A DNA stretch of 64,000 bases from Phytoseiulus persimilis (Eukaryota > Arthropoda > Arachnida > Mesostigmata > Phytoseiidae): assembly GCA_037576195.1 (NCBI GenBank), contig CM075102.1, forward strand, positions 42,776,745 through 42,840,744. Direction: 5' to 3'. How positions within the stretch are numbered: the stretch's first letter is position 1; every line of letters begins with the position of its first letter. Positions 10,642 through 22,490 of the stretch are shown here, piece after piece. The translations under genes and the position numbers were made by a program. The notes beneath the pieces were generated by a model, which searched no databases, was not told where the DNA came from, and saw only the letters and a program-made list of their open reading frames with translations.

Positions 10642-10728
10642 ATGCAAGAAAGCTACGAGCTAGTGTCTTTAACGGCTTGTGGAATTATACGGCCTCTGGG
10701 CAGTGGAGTCTGTACTACATTGCTATAA
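10642..10728 (+). CDS. Very small ORF (28 aa) behind a TATA-like promoter
   Basis: This ATG-initiated ORF of 28 codons begins MQESYELVSLTACG. Its stop codon overlaps an AATAAA word at 10727-10732, so a TATA box, start, stop and polyadenylation-type signal fall within about 160 bases. The peptide has no recognised family and no evident signal peptide. The spacing is the only reason to list it; a short random ORF would look the same. Confidence 0.12.
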   Translation: MQESYELVSLTACGIIRPLGSGVCTTLL

Positions 10729-11368
10729 TAAAAAGCCTATAAACGGTCCTTTCCGGCTTGGGTGGTGTGGTGCGCGGGCGCGCGTGTCTGAGCGAACTGC
10801 TAGATGATTATAAAAATTATTAATAACGAGTTTAATAACTTCCTCGAGGGGACCCGGCGTCTCCTCGCTGTAGCGGCGGTTGCTCGCCTGATCGTCGGCT
10901 GATGCGATGATGTGCGGAGCTCCTCTCCGAGACCGTGATGCTCGGTTTCGCCCGCACTGGAATGCATGCCGCAAGGGAGGCGACGCCCTCCACTCCGCAG
11001 GACAACCAGAAGACGGTGCTCGGCAGAAGTAAGCTTGCAAAACCGTTGGTTCGCGCGCTTCGTTCGTTGACTCGAGTGGACTTGAGTGCCTGAAGGTGCG
11101 GCTGTGGAGTGCCGGTTCGGTAGATCCTGGCTGCCTCACGATACCGCTTATTCGGATGCCTGTAGATTTCGACCGAGTTGCCAAGTGGCCAGGCACAGCA
11201 GCGACAACGACGGGCCCGCTCTTCTTGATGGCCCTTCATATCTAAGCAAATGCTTATAGAAACGAGACGGTGATCTATCAGATGGTCCGTTGGCAGGACA
11301 TGGCTGCCGCGGCCACTACTGATGCTGCCGCCTCGGCCGTCGTCGTCACAGGTACTCGTTGTCTTCGC

Positions 11369-11385
11369 CGACGACGACGACGACG
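11369..11385. repeat. (CGA)5 microsatellite
   Basis: A perfect CGA trinucleotide run. Its reverse complement, (TCG)6, occurs about 270 bases downstream. Confidence 0.93.
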
Positions 11386-11654
11386 TCCAAGATGCGACGA
11401 CTCGAAAGCTTCGATATCCGACGGGGTGGACGGCGGCGTTGGTTGTCCACAGCCTCGCAGCTAACCGAGACGTTGTACTAGTTGCGGCTTCAGCACTGTC
11501 GGCAACAGTACCAGCACCCGTCCGCATTATGAATTATGTATGAATGTGCAAATGACGAGCAGCTTGAACCTCCTGATTAGTGAATATTCACCGCTGCCGC
11601 TGCTAAAGTTTGATTATTCCATCGCGGCAGTCAAGGAAACAACAACGAAACCAT

Positions 11655-11672
11655 TCGTCGTCGTCGTCGTCG
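11655..11672. repeat. (TCG)6 microsatellite
   Basis: Six perfect TCG units, complementary to the CGA run upstream, so the two could pair in a transcript. Confidence 0.95.
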
Positions 11673-13023
11673 TTGCTGCCGACGGCTCGAGTGTACGGCA
11701 GAAGACACGCTGGCTCAGTGGAGCGCTAGCAACCTTGATGATCGCTTTCGTCGTTGTCTCCCACGCTGAATCCACCCAAGAATCAAATTACACGACAAGA
11801 ACCATTGCTCGTTCGTTCTCCGGCTCGCTCACTTTCATGATTATACCAAGCGAGCCGTCGAGCAACCACAGCGTCACAATAACCATTTAATTATGGCGTG
11901 TACACGTCGCAATATTTCGTCCGACCGAGCGTCAGACAGCCGTGCAACGTACGACCCAGCGGGCGAAGCAACGACCAAGCGAGCGAGGTTGCTCGTCCGC
12001 GGGACTGCTCGGTCCCTTCCTTGCGAGCTGGCTCGGTAGTCGCAGCGATTGTTATTGTTATGCAAACTATCGGCGATGATGTTCCCTCTTTTGAATGTTC
12101 GCTATAATTGCATTCCCTTCGACGGTATGATTGTACGTGTGATCAGACACGTCCGTTAACCCGTGGCTCACTCACTCTGTTCCACGGTCTTCGGAGAGAC
12201 GGATTCCGAGTGGATATCTCGTTGGCTACTGAAATCATTAGACTGGATGTGTCGAACCCCCCTCCCTGCATAGGATGTTATCACGGGATAATGAGCTGGA
12301 TCACGGGCTTGTGAACGCGTTCCCTGGCTGGCTGGATAAGTGATCCGCTCTTGGTTCTCTCCGACTGATTACTCCTGTGAAGAACAGATGATACAGGGGA
12401 TTGATGTGACCTAATGCATCGATAATCACTTCGTACAGACTCGGGAACCGGGGAAAGGGTGCTTTTCCTACACCGCCCGACGGGAAATCGATTCCCGGTG
12501 ATCGATGGCGTTTTCATGTATATCTTGATGGATCGATTGATAGCGTTTCGTGGTTTGATGACAGAATCAGGATTCGGTGGATCATGCTGCGTCCCGTAAA
12601 TCTTTGCGCGACTCTGTCCATCATCCATGCCACCCGCCGGAATCCTCCAATGACAGTCAAACACTTTTATTGACGAGTCGACTACGGCCATAGATTATTC
12701 CGAACACGTTCTACCTTCGTGCCGAGTGCTCAGTCTCACGCAGCCACAAGGTCGATTGCCCGACCACACAGTCGTATTCCACACCCAATACGGACTCTAT
12801 TTCAATCGCGCAATCGTTTCTCATCCAGTCGACTCCGGTTCCGACTCCCATCTCACCAACGTGAATGGCAGCCGCGCTTGGAAATATCAACAGACAGTTT
12901 TCTTCGGCACGCCACAGTTCTCGTTCCCCAAGCATCTTACACTCCCCTTGAGGAGCAATCGCGGTTCCAATCGATCCTGACTTGAACGCGAACAACTCGA
13001 GCGAAGACTTGCCCTCCTCACAG

Positions 13024-13532
13024 CGAGCTCATTGTGGTGTAGTCGCACAGCAGGCGACGTCCTTGGATGCCTTTTTTGGCGAACCCTTCACAATCACAGA
13101 ACGAGTCTTCCTGGTAGTTTTTCGGTGAGAAGACCCGAAGTTGAGGAGCCTTAATTCCTATCTTTCAGAAGCTGACCTTCCGTCCCGATCGGAGGAGGAA
13201 ACAAGATGGCGTCGCTCCAATGCGGCTGCTGCGATTGACTGAACGAAACACGTAAGCATCAATGGGGTACACGAAACATTCTCCGGAGAACCATCGTGCA
13301 TGGTGGGAATACGGAGATTCCTTGATGTCGATACAATGTTACAGATATGGTATCGTCAGCGGAACCTTTCTGCTTCCGAACCGAAGACGAAAGGACTGCA
13401 GCTTTTGTATGGCGGCCCATCGTGTTTTTGTGTTGTTTTACGTCTCGCATTTATGCATCTATTTGCGTCTATCACAGAAGGAGATCCAGCGACAAGGAAG
13501 GCCGCTCGGCCCCGGATCGATCGGAGACCTAA
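13024..13532 (+). CDS. Candidate 3' end of a spliced gene, product unknown
   Basis: The model has three coding exons: 13024-13124, 13169-13251 and 13478-13532 (ending in TAA). The first follows the strong acceptor CCCTCCTCACAG. It ends at TTTTTCG/GTGAGA, and the 44-nt intron carries a branch-like CCTTAAT and ends in CTATCTTTCAG. The second exon ends at AAACAC/GTAAGC. The third follows GCGTCTATCACAG. Phases agree throughout: the first exon enters after one codon base, then phase 0, then phase 2. The peptide is basic and ends SSDKEGRSAPDRSET; its middle includes KLTFRPDRRRKQDGVAP. In the other frame of exon 1 (DAFFGEPFTITERVFLVVF) translation would stop two codons into exon 2. No family is recognised, and the upstream exon and poly(A) signal were not found. 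Confidence 0.3.
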
Positions 13533-15143
13533 CCAGCGCTGATGAAACTCGGACAAAAAAGAACCGATTCCTCCGGAACTCAGATCTGGAGGCCCGACCT
13601 GCGGGTATCGCTATCGAGACGAATACCGCCATTCTTCAGCACCTTCCCTCCCGACACTATCTCCATCTCCACTTCCCCATATTCTTCCTGTATTTTTCTC
13701 CACTCCGTTCATGTCCTCTATCGGGGTCCCCTATCTCCGGCGGCTTCGCACGCAACTCGCCAGCTCGAACCATCGCGCACCGCACAAAATCTCCCACACA
13801 CTCTCGTTCAACATACACCCTGCGGGAGTAACTGTTCGCCTCTGCGCAGGCTGCCCTCCAACTGAAGAATCGACAGTGTGACTGACCGGCTCACTGACGA
13901 ACCGTATAGACTTCCACTTGTGCTGGTAGAAGCTGCATGACCGAACGATATTGCGGGACGGAGAGACGGGCGGACGAAGGGCAATCGCACCTGGTTGTGT
14001 GAAGAATGAGGCTCGGTTTCGTCCCGCGCGTTCCAAGTGTTTTCGTCTCAGCCGCAATCCGAACTCGACAAAAATCAGGGAAGTCGGGACCCAGAATCTT
14101 TGGGCGTCCGCGCAACGCCGCACCGTTGCTTCGGGGGATCGGGAACAGAGGTTTGCAAGAATCTCGGAGACCCCGAAAAGATCTGGAAAGGCGCCAAAAC
14201 ATCCGGGGGACAGAAGGCTCATTCATACGTCCACTGGACGGTAGTATATCGGAGTCCCGGATCGTATCACAGAAAATTTCCGTTCTCGCTCTGAGAGAGA
14301 TTGGGAAGGGACAGAGGAGCAGAAGAATGGTTTAATCTGTTGCGATTCGGTTGACGTCACGTGAATCATCGGAACACCACTACGTTGCCCGTACGTGAAC
14401 AAAACGAAGCGTACAAAATCTTCCACAACGCAGATAAATCGACCCTCGTTCGATTGCGGGAACCTGAACAGAATTCCACTATTGAACCGCAGAAGAATCG
14501 GTCGCTCGTGTTGTTGTACATCTACGTGTGTATGTGAGTGTCATCCAAGGAAAACGGTTTCTCAAATCAGATTAGATGGCTGTCTCTATGCGATGATCGA
14601 TGGATAAATGAAGAGATTGATGGGATGATCGGCGGGAGACAGAAGTACGATCTGAAAGAGGGTCGTCGAGCAGAATCATACATGTATGGAATTGCACAGT
14701 CTGTGCGATCTCGCAGTGATAGTTCATTATCAAGCGGTGATCCCGTTGAGGACAGCATCCGATCAGGCTGTACGATCTCTCACCTTCTTCATTCCTGTCA
14801 ATCATCCATCTATGAAATGAAGTCATTCTCAAATCGCCTGAGAGTGAGGGAGCATTCGCGGCCTCCCGCATAGGGTATTATCCGTCATGTGTCCCGAAGA
14901 TGGTCGGAGCTTTGCACCCTGATGCAATATTTATACTCCGGGAATATTCATGTTCGGAGAAGGAGCCGAAACTCGTTCTGATCTCGTAAATGAATCCAGG
15001 GAGGGTCCACGAATGAAAGTGTCCCGTGACCCTTCTCCGACCGAGGCTTTGTGACACCCTTGTATCGACTTGATTCTGCTCGTTTCAATGAATTGCACCA
15101 GACTCCTGGAGTAGCTCGTCGGGCTCACCAGACCACTCATCGG
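13533..15143. other. No convincing gene
   Basis: A long C/T-rich stretch covers about 13640-13740. Overlapping frames of 85-163 codons lie on both strands at 13731-14335. A 111-codon plus frame (14538-14873) reads coherently (INEEIDGMIGGRQKYDLKEG), partly because of GAT-type near-repeats. None has a supported splice model. Confidence 0.4.
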
Positions 15144-15230
15144 GTCGGCTCGTTGGCCGTGTGGCATAAACCAACGCCTTGGGTGCCACGCTAAGCTAGC
15201 AATCGCGGGTTCGATCCCCGGCCGACAGCA
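15144..15230 (+). repeat. tRNA-derived SINE head or degenerate tRNA gene
   Basis: The RNA polymerase III boxes are both present in order: A box TGGCCGTGTGG (15154-15164) and a perfect B box GGTTCGATCCC (15208-15218). The ends can pair as GTCGGCT/GGCCGAC, like an acceptor stem. GTTGG/CCAAC forms a 5-bp D-like hairpin, and the T-loop TTCGATC is intact. The T-stem and anticodon arm do not fold as a standard tRNA and the unit is about 87 bases long, followed by an A-rich tail (GCAAAAATTTC). That is more typical of a tRNA-derived SINE than of a working tRNA. A second copy was not seen in this window. Confidence 0.5.
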
Positions 15231-18200
15231 AAAATTTCTTATGTGGTGAAAAGAGGATTTAATTTATATCAGAATTAAATCTGAACCATCTTAAGACCCA
15301 GGCCCACCGCCCGCAATGGGATTTGCGAGGCGATAGGGAGTGTTACTGAAGCAATACCGAAAGGTGATTCCGGGACACTTCTGAGGGCTGGCTGAGAGGT
15401 TCAGCCGGAAAACAAAACAAAGACCACTCATCGGGCAGATTCGATGGAAAAACTCGCAATCGGGAGCTCCCGTTTCAATCACAAAGGAACTTCATCGGGG
15501 ATCGCGCGATTCGACAATTATGAATTGAAACAACTTTCTCGCCCCACTGTCGATCCCATCGCCGCATCGAGACGTTTTTATTGCATGTCATCAAAATTTA
15601 TGACATTCCTCGGCCTATAGGTGGTGGCGTCGGTGGAGGTGGTGGAGCGGTAGTCGTAGTCGGCCTCGCTAGTCGGGGGAAGGTCCCTCTCCTCCAGCTA
15701 GCTTCCCGGCGAAGCCTGCCAGCAGAGCCTGCACGACGCGGCGCTGTAACAGCTGTCTCCCTGATTGTAAGTTTATCTCCTCCATTCGAACGTCAGCCTC
15801 CCCCATGCAGACCAATGAAAAGTTTGAGTGATACACAGATGTCCCGGATCCCGCACTGCTTGCAAAGCAGCGCCGACAAAGTTGACGCTGTCGCCAGAGC
15901 AGACGTCAACTCGACGTCAACGAGCGACGGAGAAAAGCTACGGATGGGAGGAAACGCAGGGCTGTAAAAACAGCTTTCTCGGAAATTATATGTTGAGAGA
16001 TTCATGTGAATTGAAACTCTCAAACACTCAATAATTTATCGCTTCCCAGGAGCTGGCCATTGTCATGCAACCCTGTGGCGGTTTCGCTCCGCTGTCCTTG
16101 GCAAGCCCTTCGAAGTTCTAAACCGAGTCGGAGCTGGACTGTGTCAAGCACGAGAGCGGCATATTAAAAACAGAGAAGGCACGCTCTATCTCGAACGGAA
16201 GCTCTCACGCGGACCGGAGAGTCCCTTGTGTGTTGCATCTTCCGCCTCGGTGAACATTTTTTGATTTACGTCTCAGGAATCACCGAACTGGCTCTCTGGG
16301 TCTAAATCCACGATGAATCCATTCCTCTCGACGCCCAACGAGTGGTCTGAGCTCATTCGAGGACAGAGCCGACGGCTCAGTCGAGGGGAGGCCGCTGAGC
16401 AAATGGCGGCTCGCCCAAAAGTTTCAGATTCAGCAGAAAATATGAAATAGACCGAATCCAAATAAGCCAGCTGATAGGTTCTCTGTCAAAGCCAACCTAT
16501 CAGCGCTCCACCGCCAGTTTAACATCGAGACAGCTCGACGTGGGCACTGTTTGTGTCAACAACCTCGTAACGATGTGAATAATGTACCGAACTGCATCCG
16601 GTCGCAGATCATGAAGAGTATTTTCCAGATGGAGAATCAATTTTGTTGTCGCTCTCAATATCCGTAGATCGGTCACTTGATCTCTGGCTGACTCGAGACC
16701 CGAGCAGAGATCATGAGCGTGGCGCCTTCGTTGGATTCCTCTTTCGATGTCGGGGTAGCCATACCGAAAGGTTGTCAGAGATGCTTCGGATCCCGTTCCG
16801 TCGTTCGGAGATGAACGGAGCAGAATAAGGTTAGGCCACCCCACGTATCGGGGATTTTCGAAACGATCGGGAAACATCTCAGGAGACCATCGCTAGGAAT
16901 CTGGAATGCCAATCCCAATACCCGTCTCGCTGTTAGCGGAAACTCGTCAAAATCGGGCTCGGAGGTTCCGACGGATCGCGTTGAAAGTGCCCGCCTCCAG
17001 CATCCCACCGTTTCTGTGAGAGGAGGGAAACACATGCTACTCAAACGAGCTTTCCCGTGACAGAATTCAAAAATATACCGTCTTCCACCGAATAGAGGCA
17101 ACGAGCGTTCGGTGGCTGCCCCCCTCGGTTCAAACGTTGTTTTTTGTTCCAATCGCACAGAGTGGATTGTTTTCGTGCTGTCCCGAAGCGTTAGGGGTCC
17201 CTCCGCCTGCGGGACTGGCTCAAGTTCTTCCTCCCGCCATCCGTTTATACCTGAAAGAGCTGAATGACTGGCGAGTTAGGTGGCACGTTTCATGCGATAT
17301 TAAATTTTTCTGAAAGCATCCATCCGTACGCCTTGGTTGCCAGATGCCTTCCCCTCTTCCGTCATGTTCACCGTTTGGTGTTTCGGGTTGGCGTTCTCAC
17401 TCGCGCCGACGACGCTGAATCTAATTCGAGAGACAGAGTCAGTCGGCTAACAGAATATGTGTGTGTCGGCGGGCGATAGCTTGTTACGCGGGAGCTCGCG
17501 ATGGATTCCTTGAAGCGAGTCGTTCTCTCTGGTCGTGTGCCAGCCGTCTGGCAGTTGCCTCTCGTCCTACCTGCCAGCCCGGCAGCCCACGACCGCGTAA
17601 TACCTACCGACGGCATATGGGCCACGTAACGTTGCTCAAGGGGTTGTCGGAGGTGGGTCCGAACGTCTGACAGCCTCTCGCCGCTCGGTTCCCAGCATCG
17701 GCTCTGCCCGAAGGGAATCTGGCAGTCGAGCAACGTGACACACACAAATATACGTTGGAGAAAAACACACGGTGGGAGGAAGCTGTGACATGAGCGGGAC
17801 GGCAGCCATTTTGGAACAGGATTTAAAGGCCGAATAAAAACTCAATGGGCATTCGTGACGATTTATGCTCCCCGTCGAAAAACAGACAACGAGGTGAGGC
17901 GAACTACGGGCTCCGAAGACGCGTCCCTCGCTGTGTGTAATGCATCATCAACTGCATGTTATGTCGGAAACTGTTTATGGCTTGGGTGTTTGGTGGTAGT
18001 GGTGGCAGCAGCTCCTCAAGGTGTCTCCCCTCTTCTCACCTCCGTTTCACACTCAGCCGCCAAATCCGCTGCGCCGGCCCGGCCCAGCTCTTCGCTCATA
18101 GCCGCTCACTGTGAACCTCGAGCTCGAGAAAGTTTTTCTATTCTTTGCTGGGATCTCGCTACCGTTCTGCTCGTGAGTAGTTTCCTGTCGGCGGCTGTGA

Positions 18201-19436
18201 GCGTCCTTGATTCGACCTGCTCCGCCATTTGCGAGATCGGTAGCTACCCATCAAGCTAGCCTTCCAAGCCAGTCAGCCAGCAGTCGGCCAACCAGTCGAC
18301 TTGAATAGGCGGAAGACACGAAGCTGTCTCTCGCATGTTCGCTCTTCCCTTCACCAGAATGAGGGTCGAATCGGCAGACAGACAGGCGGGCGAGCCGGAG
18401 CTTTAAACCATACGCGCATCCGGAGGAACCAGAACTCTAACCAGCGACGACCCATGAGCTCCGGCCGCGAGGCTGAGCTCAAGCTCCAACAACGAGCCTC
18501 TCTGACCATACTGTTCGTATGAAGACGCCGAAGGAGAATACTGCGGAGGACAGACTGTGGGTTGCCGCGGTGTTCTTGAGAGCATCTGGCGCCGGAGTAC
18601 AAGAAGGTACAGTCAGACAACAAGTCCTGTTGCTTCTGGCACCTTCGACAACACCGGTGCTACTCCGTCCGTCGGTCTCTTGAGTTGGCTGGCTGATGGC
18701 TCATCTATCCAATGTTGCGATTTTTCGTGGAAAAATCCGCCTTGCTCCAACCAATCGGAGGTGGAAGATCGTAGTCCGATTACGTCGGAGTTGATTGTTC
18801 TATCCGTCCCTTCGCCACAGCCTCTCCCGCAGCGGGAAGCGCCGGGTCGGAGTGTGTTTATCCGTCCTCGAGAGCAGTCTCAACTTTTATTCCGATTCCG
18901 AGTGGATCCACGTATGTTTACCTGAAAAAGTTCGTTGTGACAGAGCGTCGAACTGTTTCGCCCTGCTAGCCGAACAGGAACTGAGTTCTCGGCTGAACGG
19001 TTAGAGTCTTCTCGTTCGCGGGACTCACGAGTGAACTTCCAGCTCGATAAGGAATTCTCCACGCTCTGGCATGAATTCGCGCGAGTCAGTCATCTCACTC
19101 CGGTATATTACACTCTCATTCGCCCCCGCTTTGAGCCTCAGTCTCTGCCCTCGGCTCCGGTTCCCGGACGCCCCGTTCCGGGACTCTGTCGATTTTATGA
19201 TGTCGAGATGGCATAAGTTATAAAACGGTCGACTCCCTCCTTTCAAATTCAGCACGAAACCAAAGTCGGGGACTATGTCGCCCAGTCACAGTGCAACGAT
19301 CCCCGCTCGGAGGCAAGACCGTTGGACCGCCCAGCCGACTGTACGCGATGGAGAATAGGAACAAAAGGCTTCATATCCAAGTCACAAGGTGCATACGCAC
19401 ACTTTACGTGCCTAGCAGCTGTTTTCGAAGGCGCGC
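15231..19436. other. No convincing gene
   Basis: The longest frames are 125 codons (minus, 16500-16877) and 127 codons (minus, 16775-17158), which overlap in different frames. A 134-codon plus frame (17855-18259) has two hydrophobic patches. A TTTAAAGGCC box occurs at about 17812. Nothing is recognised and no phase-consistent splice model was found. Confidence 0.4.
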
Positions 19437-19452
19437 GGGGGGGGGGGGGGGG
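19437..19452. repeat. Run of 16 G
   Basis: An uninterrupted G homopolymer, with the same length and opposite strand sense as the C run near 2.06 kb. Its length is likely uncertain because of slippage. Confidence 0.95.
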
Positions 19453-22173
19453 AGAGATTTTTGTCCGTCAAGTGTGGAGGAAGTCGTCGACGTCGCTGAC
19501 GTTGCCGCGAGTTGGCTCACTTCGGGCGGATGAGCACGACCGACGGCTGGCAAACAAGTAAGTGCTGCCTGCGAGTTCGACGGCATTCCTCCAGGAACGC
19601 GATTGCGCTGACACGAATTTATGAACTTTGTCATCACAAAGTCGATTCAGACAGTCAGCTGCGGGACATGCATCGTACAGTGGCCAGGCTGTCGAATATC
19701 AGCTATTGAACACCAGCACACGTTCTCCACGGTCGGGTAGAAGAGTCTGCGTGCTGAAAGCGAAGCCATGATGTCGCTAGCTAGAGCAAATAAAATCATT
19801 AAATTTCACTACCAGGCTTCCGTGAACTTGGAACATTTCTAGCTCATCGCTCCTTCTAGACGTTCGAAGCTTCCAAAGTTGAATGTCGTTCCTGGATCCA
19901 GCGAATCTCTCCGCTCGTTAGAATCGCTCCATTGAATCGAGCCGGTCGGGTGTTCTTGTGTTCGTGGCCCGAAATGACACTATTGAACCGAATATCGCTT
20001 TGCCTGTGATTCGCCTTCCATGCCGCCCACTTTGCCAGAAATGAAGGCGTCGCACGGAAAAAAAAGTAGGAAGGAAAATTGCATGGAAGAAAACTTGGAG
20101 AATGGATGAATCGAACGCTAGTTTTCCGAGCGGGATTCATCCCGACGACCCGCTTCGCCGGTAGGTACATATTGCGCGACGGAGAGGATCAAAAAGTGAA
20201 TTAATAATATTCATGCCGTGATGTCTCATGAGAAAGAACGCGCGATTGAGAGGGAAAAACGCTGAAAAAAATCGATGACCTGCAGCGTATCGCATAGCAG
20301 ACGATTGATGCACGAGGAGTTCTCGACCCGATAGAGATCAGGGGACCGGGCATCTTTAATGAGCAGAACCAGTCAACACGCGAAAACACTTGCGAAAACG
20401 ATAGTGAAGACCACTACGACAAAAACAAGAGCGTCACGAAAGAGCTTTGTACCAAGCTGTCGGGGAACAACTGCCTGCCCACAAGTCATGAGAGAAGTCG
20501 CCTGATCGATCCGTTTCCCTCGAGCATGTTGATGGAAGCGTCTCCAGCCCTCGCTCATGGGTTAAAGCTCAGAAACCAGCGCGGGCTCTGGAGCCGCATG
20601 TCCTCAGGAGTCTCTCCGATTTCTGCCTGCGGCATAAGCCCGAACGCAGTTAGAATTATCAAGACCATCTCACCGTTCTTCGTCTGTGCCTCCGGATCGA
20701 GCCCGGAGCGGCAAGGGGACTACATCAGTGGAAGGGGGGTAGCCCACTTATTGGGAGCCCGCTCAGATTGTCCTCCGTTGTGAGCCCGTCAGACTCGCTC
20801 ATCCATTCGCAAGCCTGCATGCCCATCGACCCACATTTATGAATTTGTGGTTCTCTGTATTATTAGTGACTGAAGATGCCCACGACGATTAATGGAATAT
20901 AAATTGAGATTAAGGACAACATGGGACGGCACTCGCAGCCCGAACAGCGATACGCTCTGCAACGAGAAGTTCACTGCATTCGCACAAAGAGCCAGACAAA
21001 TGTACACATTGAAACTCGTGTGACTGCTTTATTAGTTTCACTGTCCGACTCTGTTTTCGCTTCTGTTTTGTTGCCATCGACGTGTTCTCGTCCAGAGTGC
21101 GACAGAAGGAGAAGAACAACAGGTTTTGAAGCTGTGGCTGCCTTTCCCATTTCCTCTTCTTGACTCAAGAGCAGCGTCTGATCTGGATGAGGAATAAGAA
21201 TGGGAGGTAGCGCGGCGTCGCTGCCAGAAGCGGCTCCGCAAGAAACAGGGAGTCCATTCACTACACTGGATGGACATCAGCTTCAAACCTGACAACAGAA
21301 AATGTTCACTCCGCTTCCCGATGTTGGCTGCCCATCGCTGTGGCCGCCGCAGCTTCATCTTGTGCTTTCCGTGGCCGTCGAGGGCCTTCGCAGCCACTGA
21401 TGTAATTCTGTTGCGGCAGCCGCTACCGCCGAAGGCCACCCCGCTCTCGACCCTACTCTCACGCGCGAGTCGGCGAGCGATTCCATGACCGACTGACTGA
21501 CAACCAGAAAAAAGTACTCTCATTTCGTTCGTTGACGATCTGGCAGACTGAGTGACCGACCGACGAGCCCTGCAGTTGCTGCGGGAGCGAGCCAACGCTT
21601 CCCGACTCCCGCTCTCCGTTCATGCCACCGATGTTGGGCTAGCCAGTTCTGTGACCAGCGGAACAACACTCAAGCCGAGGCCGTGAACCGGGGCAACGGA
21701 GCGTAGTAACGAATTCCAGTCGTCTCCTCTGCTCGACTTGATCTACGATAAGTTCGTCATTTCGACCGCGAAAGAGCCCTCACTTCCGAGATCAACGCCA
21801 ATGATGGGTTCGCGGGTTGCCCAGAATGAAATCTGACCAAAGCAGAGTTTTCGACATGCGTGTTTTCCCCAGAGCTCGGCCGGGCTCTCGCTCTGAAATC
21901 GATACAAGCTCGTGCGAGAGCGCGATGAGCGGAAAAAACAATTATTCGGGGTACATGCATCTCTCGTGTGAGAACTTATCGAACCAAATGTTATTCCGAG
22001 GCGTTCGGCGACATCGTCTGGCTTGGTGGAATCGCAGAAGCGTCTGCGAATTCGCCAGAAATTTTGCAATCAGGATCTGGCCTCTCACGCGAAAAGTTCC
22101 CCAGTTCCCTTGATTCCCTCCGAGGAGCTTAGACGCCGTACACTGTACGATGGCGAAGACAAATGCTGAGTGA
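19453..22173. other. No convincing gene
   Basis: Minus-strand frames at 20971-21261 (96 codons) and 21038-21595 (185 codons) overlap in different frames. Both are coherent but unrecognised. Otherwise only short frames are present. Confidence 0.4.
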
Positions 22174-22196
22174 CGTCGTCGTTGTTGTTGTTGTTG
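22174..22196. repeat. GTC/GTT trinucleotide tract
   Basis: CGTCGTC runs into five GTT units. Confidence 0.93.
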
Positions 22197-22445
22197 CGGA
22201 TGAGGGGAATTTCGGCGGAGCTGTTCATTATTCGATGAGCGGTGCTCCCCGGATTTTGATCCGAAGCGAACACGGCGGCCACAGGCAATAACATAACAGG
22301 CGAAAATCAAGGTTGGATCAACGACTGGTCAACGTCTTCTGTGTATCGGCCGCGTACTCACTCACTCACACAACTGGCATTCTAGCTTCGGTTAGTGCCA
22401 GACCACCCGGTCCTCGATGCGGGTTGTGGGTGTGAACGGATCCAG

Positions 22446-22490
22446 CGTCATCGTCATCATCTTCGCCATCGTCATCATCGTCGTCATCCT
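22446..22490. repeat. Imperfect GTC/ATC trinucleotide tract
   Basis: Mixed ATC, GTC and TTC units. On the minus strand one frame reads as an Asp-rich run followed by AGSVHTHNPHRGPGG. An AG stands just before it and a GTGAGT-type word after it, so a small acidic exon is conceivable but not supported further. Confidence 0.85.

Larger units (their letters stand above)
10733..13023. other. No confirmed gene; long minus frame, CGA/TCG repeats, open plus frame
   Basis: A 231-codon minus-strand frame covers 10832-11527 and is Ser/Arg/Thr-rich with no domain. The plus strand at 12654-12980 stays open for 108 codons from an AATGACAG acceptor and includes DHTVVFHTQYGLYFNRAIV. It could be an exon upstream of the 13-kb model, but its donor and phase are unclear. 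Confidence 0.35.

Noticed and set aside
10832..11527. 231-codon minus-strand frame
   Set aside because: It spans the CGA tract, is Ser/Arg/Thr-rich and unrecognised. A run of this length is expected with appreciable probability in a window of this size.
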